Source: Oscillospiraceae bacterium
Lineage (GTDB): Bacteria > Bacillota_A > Clostridia > Oscillospirales > Oscillospiraceae
DNA: 13,257 bases
Assembly: GCA_015068175.1 (NCBI GenBank)
Contig: SVLA01000043.1
Location: 1 to 13,257, forward strand
Reading direction: 5' to 3'
Each line of letters starts with the position of its first letter. The first letter of the stretch is position 1. The notes beneath the pieces are model-generated. The model did not search any database and had not been told where the DNA came from. It saw only the letters and a program-made list of their open reading frames with translations. This document shows positions 7,094 to 13,257 of the stretch, one piece after another. A program made the position numbers and the translations under genes.

Positions 7094-9853
7094 ATGAAGC
7101 GATTGGTTAGTGTGCTGCTGGTGGTATCGTTGCTGGGATGCCTGCTGGTATCCACGGGTAATGCATCCGGAACGCTGGCAGCGGAAGGCTGGATCTCCGA
7201 CGGAAACGATCTGACCGGCTGGTCTATGAAGGGACAGACGATCACCGGCGATTTCAACAAGATGATCAACAAGCGGATTTGGAAAGATTGCCTGACGGAT
7301 ATGCGGAATTTCCGGATCGAAATGGACATCGTGGGCAGTAATATCAGCAGTCCCTACATCCAGATCATGGGCGTTGTCCTGGAACTGGATGGCAATCACG
7401 GCAACGGCGATCAGGTATTTGTAAAGCTGGCCGGAAAAATGATCGATTGGATGGCGGCGAAAGGGACGAAAGTCCATGTGTGCATTGAGCGCAGCAAAGG
7501 CGGCGACCTGAAGTACACCCTGACCGGCGCAGGGGAAAATAAATCCCTGGTCTACACGGCTACGCCGGTGAAGGGCGAGTCCAATGTGGAGATCGGCTTG
7601 TACCGGGGCGGCAGTATCACCATCGATGGGTTCCGGGTGGAGATCACCGGCGACGGAAACGACCAGGGACCGGCGGTGGACTATAATCTCAATGTGATCC
7701 CTCTGACGGTGGGTGAACATTTTGAATTCCTTGGCAACGGTCAATGGCGTGAGCAGACCAACTGGACTTCCGGCGTCAATGGGCAAGAGGGCATCTGGAT
7801 CCAATCCTCCGAAAAGGACGGCGCTGATGCCAAGGCTGTGTACATGACCGAAAAGCTGTCGGAGCAATGGTATGCGTCCATGACTTTCCGCCCGGTTTCC
7901 ACGGCCAACAACGGCCGTACCGTGTGCCGCATGATCCTCATGGACAGTCAGCGCGGATCTGTGGTACTGTTGACCATGGAGCATCTGGCGGCGGATAAGA
8001 AGGTGAAATTTACCTGGCAGACCGCCAGCGGAACCGGCTGGGACGATATCTGGATGGACAGCGATTGGGTCGCTGCGGAGGATGAAGCCTTCACGGTCAC
8101 ACTGCAAAAGAAGTCCGATACGGAGATCGCGCTGTCCATTACCGGCGACAGCGGCTACCGCAAGACGGTGACCCAAAAGATCAATGCGGCGGTCATGGAG
8201 CGGATCTCCCGGGTAGGCGCTGGTACGGAGCGCTCTGCGGTGCGGATCACTAATGTGGAGGTCACAGCCGAAACGGAACAGCGTGACTATACGGCTCTGG
8301 CGAAGCAGACCTTTGACAATTTGGTAAAGAACTATGTGGACAAAACCAACAACCGCATCAGCCCCGTGCGCTGGGGTTTCAAAAACGGAGACCTGACCAA
8401 TACCGGGCAGACCGTTTCGGTCAGCGGCGTGGGTGAGGTGTGGGAAAGCACCGTCATGATGATGGCTATGGATACCTATGCCCACACCCTGGAAAAGGGA
8501 TCTGAAGAGTGGAAAACGGTGGCGCAGATCATTGCCAACACCGTGAATATGCTGATCTCCGGCTATACGGAGAAGCAATTGACCACCGCCGCAGCGGCTC
8601 CCAACTATGCCATGGATGACTGTGCCTGGAATGTGATGTGCTATATTCTGGGCTACGCATACAACCGGGATCTGGGGAATACGGCCGCATCGGATCGCTG
8701 CCTGAAACTGGCCAAGGGTTTGTTCAACAACAGTTACGAGACATTCTACAGCACAGATCTGGGTGGCCTTTCCTACACTGCCGCAAAGCAGGATGTGAGC
8801 CTGTACGGCGCCACCATGGCCGTGGCGGGTTACTATCTGAACGTGATCGAGCCGGATGCCACCATTGAAAAGCGGTATTTGGATATCTATAACGGCCTGG
8901 AAAATGTCCTGCGGCGCCCCGACGGCATTTATTGGTGCGGTGCGTCCAAAGCCGGCGCCGACGGTGCAGGAAATCCATATGGCATCGGAGAGGCCGGCTC
9001 TGTCAGCTATCTGGCAGGCAATATGGGCATGGCTGTACTCAATGCGCTGATGGGCAACACCGACAAGGCGGAGCAGACCGTCTTGGGCATCGTGCGCTAT
9101 GAAACCTACGCCAACGGTGCCTATTTGAACGACCGGGATGCCTGGAACAACACCTTCTTCCTGGGGATGTTCGTGCGGGAAGTGATCCGGAAGGGGATCG
9201 CCTCCGATGTGGCACAGCGTGCGCTGGATGCTACGGTCAGTGCGGTGCTGGAAAATGCCTGCTTTGAAGATGGCTATTATTCGGCCGCATGGCTGGGCCC
9301 CCGGGAACCCAGCTCTCTGGGTTATCCTTCCCAAGGGGAGTATACCACGGACGGCAGAAACAATTGGGGCAAGGGCTATAACAACAACGGCTTGAATATC
9401 GGCTCCACGCCCAACCAGATCATGACAGCGGCAACTACGGCCCATGTGCTTTTGGCAGGGGCCCTGAGCGCTTCCTATGAAAAGGATGTACCCACGGAGC
9501 CGGCGGATCCGATGGACCCGACGGAACCCATGGATCCCACCGAACCGGAGACCCCGACGGAGTCGATCGCACCTAACGAGCCTACCGAGCCCACAGCGCC
9601 GACGGATCCTACGGAACCTTCTGCCCCGGCGGCACCTACGGAGCCGGACGGAAGCGGGGGAACGGTACCTGAAGAGCCGACGGTACCGTTGGATCCCACC
9701 CAGCCTGCAGAGGGAACGGAACCGACGGAGGACCCCGGGGAACCCCAGCCCAATGGGTCGGGACTTTCCCAGGAGGGCATTTTGTGGATCGTGCTGATGG
9801 GCGTCACGGTGGCGGCAGTTGTGGCCATCGTTATCGCCTGGAAGAAAAAATAA
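7094..9853 (+). CDS. Membrane-anchored secreted glycosidase-like protein, paralogue 3 with PTEP stalk
   Basis: This 919-residue protein begins 11 bases after the previous stop; its ribosome site GAGAGGA (7081-7087) overlaps that stop codon, showing tight coupling. The N-terminal hydrophobic signal contains Leu-Leu-Gly-Cys (Cys16), so either lipoprotein processing or ordinary cleavage near Ala24 is possible. Two beta-sandwich-like regions precede a helical glycosidase-like domain (about 395-795) with Met-Asp-Asp-Cys-Ala-Trp (Asp508, Asp509) and the shared Arg-Arg-Pro-Asp-Gly and Asn-Asp-Arg-Asp-Ala-Trp motifs. Unlike its sisters it lacks the PF12733-like domain; instead a Pro/Thr/Glu-rich stalk (from about residue 800 to 885) leads to a membrane helix (about 896-916) and Lys3. 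The stalk should hold the enzyme away from the membrane, through the cell wall. It is the last gene of the operon and is followed at once by a terminator. Substrate unknown. Confidence 0.7.
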   Translation: MKRLVSVLLVVSLLGCLLVSTGNASGTLAAEGWISDGNDLTGWSMKGQTITGDFNKMINKRIWKDCLTDMRNFRIEMDIVGSNISSPYIQIMGVVLELDGNHGNGDQVFVKLAGKMIDWMAAKGTKVHVCIERSKGGDLKYTLTGAGENKSLVYTATPVKGESNVEIGLYRGGSITIDGFRVEITGDGNDQGPAVDYNLNVIPLTVGEHFEFLGNGQWREQTNWTSGVNGQEGIWIQSSEKDGADAKAVYMTEKLSEQWYASMTFRPVSTANNGRTVCRMILMDSQRGSVVLLTMEHLAADKKVKFTWQTASGTGWDDIWMDSDWVAAEDEAFTVTLQKKSDTEIALSITGDSGYRKTVTQKINAAVMERISRVGAGTERSAVRITNVEVTAETEQRDYTALAKQTFDNLVKNYVDKTNNRISPVRWGFKNGDLTNTGQTVSVSGVGEVWESTVMMMAMDTYAHTLEKGSEEWKTVAQIIANTVNMLISGYTEKQLTTAAAAPNYAMDDCAWNVMCYILGYAYNRDLGNTAASDRCLKLAKGLFNNSYETFYSTDLGGLSYTAAKQDVSLYGATMAVAGYYLNVIEPDATIEKRYLDIYNGLENVLRRPDGIYWCGASKAGADGAGNPYGIGEAGSVSYLAGNMGMAVLNALMGNTDKAEQTVLGIVRYETYANGAYLNDRDAWNNTFFLGMFVREVIRKGIASDVAQRALDATVSAVLENACFEDGYYSAAWLGPREPSSLGYPSQGEYTTDGRNNWGKGYNNNGLNIGSTPNQIMTAATTAHVLLAGALSASYEKDVPTEPADPMDPTEPMDPTEPETPTESIAPNEPTEPTAPTDPTEPSAPAAPTEPDGSGGTVPEEPTVPLDPTQPAEGTEPTEDPGEPQPNGSGLSQEGILWIVLMGVTVAAVVAIVIAWKKK
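9491..9757 (+). repeat. Pro-Thr-Glu-Pro-type stalk repeats inside paralogue 3
   Basis: Imperfect short repeats encode Pro-Thr-Glu-Pro, Pro-Met-Asp-Pro and Pro-Thr-Asp-Pro units, joining the helical domain to the membrane anchor. Wall-spanning linkers of this composition are common in Gram-positive surface proteins. The low-complexity DNA is a likely site of slippage, so its length may vary between strains. Confidence 0.8.
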
Positions 9854-9865
9854 GTTCATCTTCAG

Positions 9866-9897
9866 ATCGGGAAGCGCATTGAGCTTCCCGATTTTTT
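9866..9897 (+). terminator. Rho-independent terminator of the glycosidase-like operon
   Basis: A perfect 10-bp stem (9866-9875 with 9883-9892) encloses a 7-base loop and runs directly into T6 (9892-9897). It begins 13 bases after the stop codon of paralogue 3 and separates the surface-protein operon from the radical-enzyme operon. Confidence 0.93.
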
Positions 9898-9937
9898 ATG
9901 AAAAGCACTTTCGGCAGATTTTGTTGTGTCAATTGGA

Positions 9938-9966
9938 TTGACATTTGCTGTTGGAACTGCTATACT
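9938..9966 (+). promoter_or_regulatory. Strong sigma-A-type promoter of the glycyl radical operon
   Basis: TTGACA (9938-9943) and TATACT (9961-9966) are spaced by 17 bases, and TGC (9958-9960) directly before the -10 makes it an extended -10 element. This is close to the ideal sigma-A promoter, so high expression is expected unless repressed. The reverse strand at 9962-9969 reads TGTAGTAT, a word that also overlaps the -10 of the other operon promoter (1441-1448). Confidence 0.85.
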
Positions 9967-9992
9967 ACACTTGGGAAGGGATGTGAAATGGT

Positions 9993-10718
9993 ATGATTCA
10001 TGTCTTTCAAAAAGGATTCAATTTTTCCCAGGATGGCCCCGGAAACCGGCTGGTGTACCATCTGCAGGGATGCAATTTGCGATGCCCATGGTGCTCCAAC
10101 CCCGAAGGGTTGGCCCTCCGGGGAGGCACGGCTTATGCCGTGGATGAACTGGTGGACGAAGTTCTGCGCAGTCAAATGATGTTTTTTGACGGCGGCGGTG
10201 TGACCCTGACCGGCGGTGAAGTGACCTTGCAGTTTGACGCGGTGAAGGAATTTTTGACCAAACTCCACCACCACGGGATCCATACCTGCATCGAGACCAA
10301 CGGTCTCTGCAAGCGGCTCCCGGAGCTGTTTCCAGTGCTGGATCTGCTGATCATGGACATCAAACATTACGATCCCGCGATCCATCAAAAAGTGACCGGC
10401 TTGCCCAATCACTTTACGGTGGAAAATATTGAGGCGGCCATCCAAATGGGGCAGGAACTTGCTCTGCGGATCCCGCTGGTGGGCGATTTTAATGCCGGCG
10501 AAGCCGATGCCCATGGGTTCGGAGCCTTGTTTTCCAGCTTGGGTGTGGCAGGCAAAGCGACGCTGGAATTGCTGACCTACCACGAATACGGGAAGGATAA
10601 GTATGCTTCCCTGGGGCTGGATTACACCATGACCGCTGAGGCGAAGGTAACCAAGGAACAAGTCAGACGTTTTTCGGAGATCCTGGAAGCGGCGGGCTTG
10701 ACCATGATTCATACATAA
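9993..10718 (+). CDS. Radical SAM glycyl-radical-enzyme activase (PflA-like, no ferredoxin insert)
   Basis: This 241-residue enzyme should use S-adenosylmethionine and a [4Fe-4S] cluster to abstract a hydrogen from the glycine of the downstream glycyl radical enzyme. The cluster motif Cys-x3-Cys-x2-Cys is at Cys27, Cys31 and Cys34, and the SAM-binding Gly-Gly-Glu is at 74-76. Met-Asp-Ile-Lys and Arg-Ile-Pro-Leu-Val-Gly match later family motifs. An in-frame stop lies just upstream at 9984-9986 and the next Met comes after the cluster motif, so 9993 must be the start; its ribosome site (GGGAAGGG, 9973-9980) is rather far, about 12 bases away. Length fits PflA. The eight-cysteine double ferredoxin insert typical of activases for diol dehydratases and related lyases is absent, and the usual Gly-Gly-Glu-Pro reads Gly-Gly-Glu-Val. 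It is the first gene of its operon, with the radical enzyme 39 bases downstream. Confidence 0.9.
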   Translation: MIHVFQKGFNFSQDGPGNRLVYHLQGCNLRCPWCSNPEGLALRGGTAYAVDELVDEVLRSQMMFFDGGGVTLTGGEVTLQFDAVKEFLTKLHHHGIHTCIETNGLCKRLPELFPVLDLLIMDIKHYDPAIHQKVTGLPNHFTVENIEAAIQMGQELALRIPLVGDFNAGEADAHGFGALFSSLGVAGKATLELLTYHEYGKDKYASLGLDYTMTAEAKVTKEQVRRFSEILEAAGLTMIHT

Positions 10719-10757
10719 TCAAAACCCTGAAAATCATTTCGGAAAGGATCATAACAT

Positions 10758-13133
10758 ATGGAATTGTTTGAAACCATCAATCATGACGCGCTGACCCGGA
10801 AAGCAAAGGCTCTGTTTTCTGAGGAGCGTGAAGCACACAAGGTCCTCAATGGCTGGTTCCTGGCCAAGGAGATTGCCGCTGACGCCGGCGAAAACTGCAC
10901 CGAGACCCATCCCGAACTGCGGGCAGCCGCAGAGCTGGAGGCCGTCATCGAAAAGCTGCCCATCGAGATCAGCGAACATGCCATCCTGGCCGGCTCTCAG
11001 CGGGATGCCTTTGCGGCCAGCTATGCCCTGATCAACCCCGCCTTCCGGGTGGAGACCTTCCGGGGTTACTGCGATCCCCTGGAAGTGTATGACTATGCCA
11101 CGGCCACCGATGAGGTCAGCGCGGAGCGGATCGCCGCTATGCGCAGCCGCTATGCCAAGACACCTTACGTCAAGGCCCTGAATAAGGTCTACGGTACCTA
11201 CGGCGAGTATACCGACGAAGTGGCCTTCTTCATCGAGCAGGTCACCGGCCACATGATCCCCGACTTCAAGCCTGCGCTGAAGCATGGCGTGAAGGCCCTG
11301 ATGGATGGCATCGATGCCAGGATCGCCGCCGGCGGTCTGACGGAAGAGCAGGTGGGCAATCTGCAGGCCATGAAGCGCAGCCTGGCTTGCGCTGTCAAGC
11401 TGGCACGCCGCTATGCGGATCTGGCCCGGAGCCAGATGGCCGATGCCGCGCCCCAGCGCAAGGCCGAGCTGGAGCTGATGGTCAAGACGCTGCGCAAGGT
11501 GCCGGAAAACGGCGCTGAGAATCTGCTGGAAGCCATGCAGTCCTATGTCCTGCTGTGGCAGATCATGTGCATCGAGCAGGCCCCCAACCCCTTTGCATTC
11601 TCCGTGGGTAATGCAGACCGCATCTTTGAGCCTTACCGCGCCATGGATGATCTGAGCCGGGACGAGGCCGCAGCGCTGTTCAAGCATTTCCTGGTGTTCT
11701 TCAACGTCGGTGAGCGGAGCTGGGCCATCTCCCAGAACGTCCTCATCAGCGGTAAGGATACGGACGGCACCGACCTGACCAATGAGATGAGCTATGCCAT
11801 CCTGGATGCATACTATGACATGAATCTGCCCCAGCCCATTCTGTCCGTCAAACTCCACAGCGGCACGCCCGCCAAGCTGTATGAGGAACTGGGCCGCTTC
11901 TTCTTCACCCCCGGCGTCCTGACGCCCTCTCTGTTTAACGACGACTCTTTGTTCCAGACCCTGCGTGAGCATGGCGTAGCAGAGGAGGACCTGCCCAATT
12001 ACTCCGTGGCCGGTTGCCAGGAACCCCTGATTATGGGCAAGGATAACGCCAATACTACCAACAGCTGGCTGAATATGGCTAAGGTCCTGGAGTTGACTCT
12101 GACCGGTGGCAAGTCTGCCATTACCGGCGCCGCCATCGGCCCCCAGACCAACCATGATGCCAAGTACATCCTGGAAAATCTGCGGCCGCTGTTCTATGAC
12201 AACCTGCAGCATTTCTGCAACCTGATGGCTGATGCCGCCAACGGCGCATCCCGGGCCCTGTCGCTGCTGCCGGTGCCCTTCCTGAGCTGCTTCGAAGGCG
12301 GCCTGGAGACCGGCTACGATGTCCGTGACTGCGCACATCAGGGCACCCCCTACAATGGCAGCGGCTGTCTGATCCACGGCCTGTCCGTGATCGCCGACTC
12401 CTTTGTGGCTGTGGATCACCTGCTGAAGGACCGTCCCGAGGATGCGGAGAAGCTGATCGCCGCCTGCAAGTGCAACTTTGAAGGCTTCGAAGAACTGCGG
12501 GATTACCTGAAGTCCTGCCCCAAGTACGGCAACAATATTCCCGAGGTGGATCGGGAGGCTGCCGAGGTCGCCAGCCGTGTGTCTGACATGGTAGCCGCCC
12601 TGAAGAACTATCTGGGCAACCCCTTCCGGCCGGACTGGAGTTCTCCTTCCACCCATCTGACCTACGGTTACTGGGTGGGCGCAACGCCTGATGGCCGCGG
12701 TGCCCGGGAAATGATGGGTTACGGCATCGACCCGCTGTTCAGCAACGCCGATTCCGGTCTGGGTTTCCGCACCCTTTCCACCATGCAGCTTCCCTTCGAG
12801 AAGATGAATGGCGGCTGTGCCTCCCACTTCGGCATCGATCCCAAATATTTCACCGCCGAGACCAATGAAGGCAAGGGCGTTCAGTTCTATGAGCGTGTTC
12901 TGAAGCCGCTGTTCTTCAATGCCGGCAATCCCAAGCGCGCGCCCTTCTATCTGTATGTGAACGTGACCACCGCTGATACTCTGCGGAAGGTCCTGGCCAA
13001 TCCCAGGAAGTATGCGCCCAACGGCGTGTACATCATGCGCATCCACGGCACCTTTGTCAACTTCCTGGATTTGAGCCCTGCCATTCAGGAGGATATCATC
13101 CTGCGTTTGGATCCCCAATCCACCTGCTGCTGA
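10758..13133 (+). CDS. Divergent glycyl radical enzyme (PFL/dehydratase superfamily), substrate unknown
   Basis: This 791-residue cytoplasmic enzyme has the normal length and order of the family. The thiyl-radical loop is Val-Ala-Gly-Cys-Gln-Glu-Pro (Cys420, Glu422), the substrate-site Thr-Gly-His is at 163-165, Ala-Thr-Pro-Asp-Gly-Arg at 642-647, and the glycyl loop Arg-Ile-His-Gly-Thr-Phe at 761-766 with the radical glycine at Gly764. Cys-x-Glu marks dehydratase/lyase-type members and argues against pyruvate formate-lyase, which has two adjacent cysteines. Most such enzymes read Gly-Cys-Val-Glu-Pro and Arg-Val-Ala/Ser-Gly-Tyr, so this is an outlying subgroup. The region where diol dehydratases carry a His-Ser pair reads Pro-Phe-Ala-Phe-Ser (278-282), by eye alignment. 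It ends with Cys-Cys. The ribosome site GGAAAGGA (10741-10748) is good, and lysine is mostly AAG, suggesting high expression. The kinase downstream hints at a sugar or polyol substrate (inference). Confidence 0.9.
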   Translation: MELFETINHDALTRKAKALFSEEREAHKVLNGWFLAKEIAADAGENCTETHPELRAAAELEAVIEKLPIEISEHAILAGSQRDAFAASYALINPAFRVETFRGYCDPLEVYDYATATDEVSAERIAAMRSRYAKTPYVKALNKVYGTYGEYTDEVAFFIEQVTGHMIPDFKPALKHGVKALMDGIDARIAAGGLTEEQVGNLQAMKRSLACAVKLARRYADLARSQMADAAPQRKAELELMVKTLRKVPENGAENLLEAMQSYVLLWQIMCIEQAPNPFAFSVGNADRIFEPYRAMDDLSRDEAAALFKHFLVFFNVGERSWAISQNVLISGKDTDGTDLTNEMSYAILDAYYDMNLPQPILSVKLHSGTPAKLYEELGRFFFTPGVLTPSLFNDDSLFQTLREHGVAEEDLPNYSVAGCQEPLIMGKDNANTTNSWLNMAKVLELTLTGGKSAITGAAIGPQTNHDAKYILENLRPLFYDNLQHFCNLMADAANGASRALSLLPVPFLSCFEGGLETGYDVRDCAHQGTPYNGSGCLIHGLSVIADSFVAVDHLLKDRPEDAEKLIAACKCNFEGFEELRDYLKSCPKYGNNIPEVDREAAEVASRVSDMVAALKNYLGNPFRPDWSSPSTHLTYGYWVGATPDGRGAREMMGYGIDPLFSNADSGLGFRTLSTMQLPFEKMNGGCASHFGIDPKYFTAETNEGKGVQFYERVLKPLFFNAGNPKRAPFYLYVNVTTADTLRKVLANPRKYAPNGVYIMRIHGTFVNFLDLSPAIQEDIILRLDPQSTCC

Positions 13134-13142
13134 GGAACCTTT

Positions 13143-13257
13143 ATGAAACTGCTTGGTCTTGATATTGGCACCACCACGGTCAGCGCCGTGGTGGTGGAAG
13201 AAGGGAACGTTCTGGCGTCCCTGACCTTGAAAAACGGATCCTTCCTGCCCACGGACC
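13143..13257 (+). CDS. FGGY-type carbohydrate kinase, N-terminal fragment
   Basis: Only the first 38 residues are present before the window ends. They contain Leu-Gly-Leu-Asp-Ile-Gly-Thr-Thr-Thr (residues 4-12), the phosphate-binding motif of the actin/hexokinase/Hsp70 fold, followed by a second strand (Val-Ser-Ala-Val-Val-Val) and Asn-Gly-Ser-Phe-Leu. This fits FGGY sugar kinases such as xylulose, gluconate or sedoheptulose kinases; BcrA/HgdC-type activators share the first motif and cannot be fully excluded from so short a piece. The ATG is 9 bases after the radical-enzyme stop, and GAGGA (13132-13136) overlaps that stop as ribosome site, so the genes are coupled. A kinase would trap the substrate or product of the radical enzyme as a phosphate ester; that link is inferred. 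Confidence 0.7.
   Translation, partial: MKLLGLDIGTTTVSAVVVEEGNVLASLTLKNGSFLPTD

Noticed and set aside
9491..9757. Short repeats that could suggest a CRISPR array or DNA satellite
   Set aside because: The repeats are imperfect, have no constant spacers and read in frame as a Pro/Thr/Glu stalk within paralogue 3.
9926..10147. Short + strand ORF overlapping the activase start
   Set aside because: It starts inside the promoter and runs in another frame of the activase, which has clear radical SAM motifs. Its product has no recognisable feature.
10758..13133. Assignment of the radical enzyme as pyruvate formate-lyase (pflB) or ribonucleotide reductase
   Set aside because: Pyruvate formate-lyase has adjacent catalytic cysteines, but here there is one Cys followed by Gln-Glu. 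Class III ribonucleotide reductase has a different length, cone domain and zinc-binding tail.

Overview
The window looks like chromosomal DNA of a strictly anaerobic Gram-positive bacterium, most likely a Clostridia/Oscillospirales-type gut or rumen organism. The reasons are the glycyl radical enzyme, consensus TTGACA/TATAAT-type promoters, strong Shine-Dalgarno sites, hairpin-plus-T terminators, and secreted proteins anchored by a C-terminal membrane helix with a lysine tail. This placement is inferred from style, not from a marker gene. All genes lie on the + strand. No mobile element, tRNA, rRNA or CRISPR array was seen.

Layout. (1) 1-146 is the coiled-coil tail of an unassigned gene, followed by a hairpin terminator (156-195). 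(2) 214-1314 encodes a GntR-type regulator with a LacI/ribose-binding-protein-like effector domain (AraR-like architecture), closed by a strong compound terminator (1355-1417). (3) A clear promoter (1424-1451) drives a tightly packed operon of three large paralogues (1487-4258, 4281-7082, 7094-9853). Each has a signal peptide, two beta-sandwich-like N-terminal modules, an (alpha/alpha)-type glycosidase-like domain carrying a Met-Asp-Asp motif reminiscent of GH76, and a C-terminal membrane anchor. The operon ends at a textbook terminator (9866-9897). (4) A second consensus promoter with an extended -10 (9938-9966) drives a radical-SAM activating enzyme (9993-10718), a divergent glycyl radical enzyme (10758-13133) and the start of an FGGY-type carbohydrate kinase (from 13143, cut by the window end).

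Working model (inference). The three cell-surface proteins bind and cleave an extracellular glycan. The released sugar or a derivative is handled inside the cell by the glycyl radical enzyme, which its partner activates, and by the kinase. The GntR/LacI-type regulator probably senses a sugar and controls one or both promoters. No transporter is visible, so uptake genes would lie outside the window.

The most unusual elements are the glycyl radical enzyme and the surface-protein triplet. The enzyme keeps the catalytic Cys-x-Glu and the glycyl loop, but in the non-standard contexts Gly-Cys-Gln-Glu-Pro and Arg-Ile-His-Gly-Thr-Phe, and its activase lacks the extra ferredoxin-type clusters. I could not assign either group to a characterised substrate.
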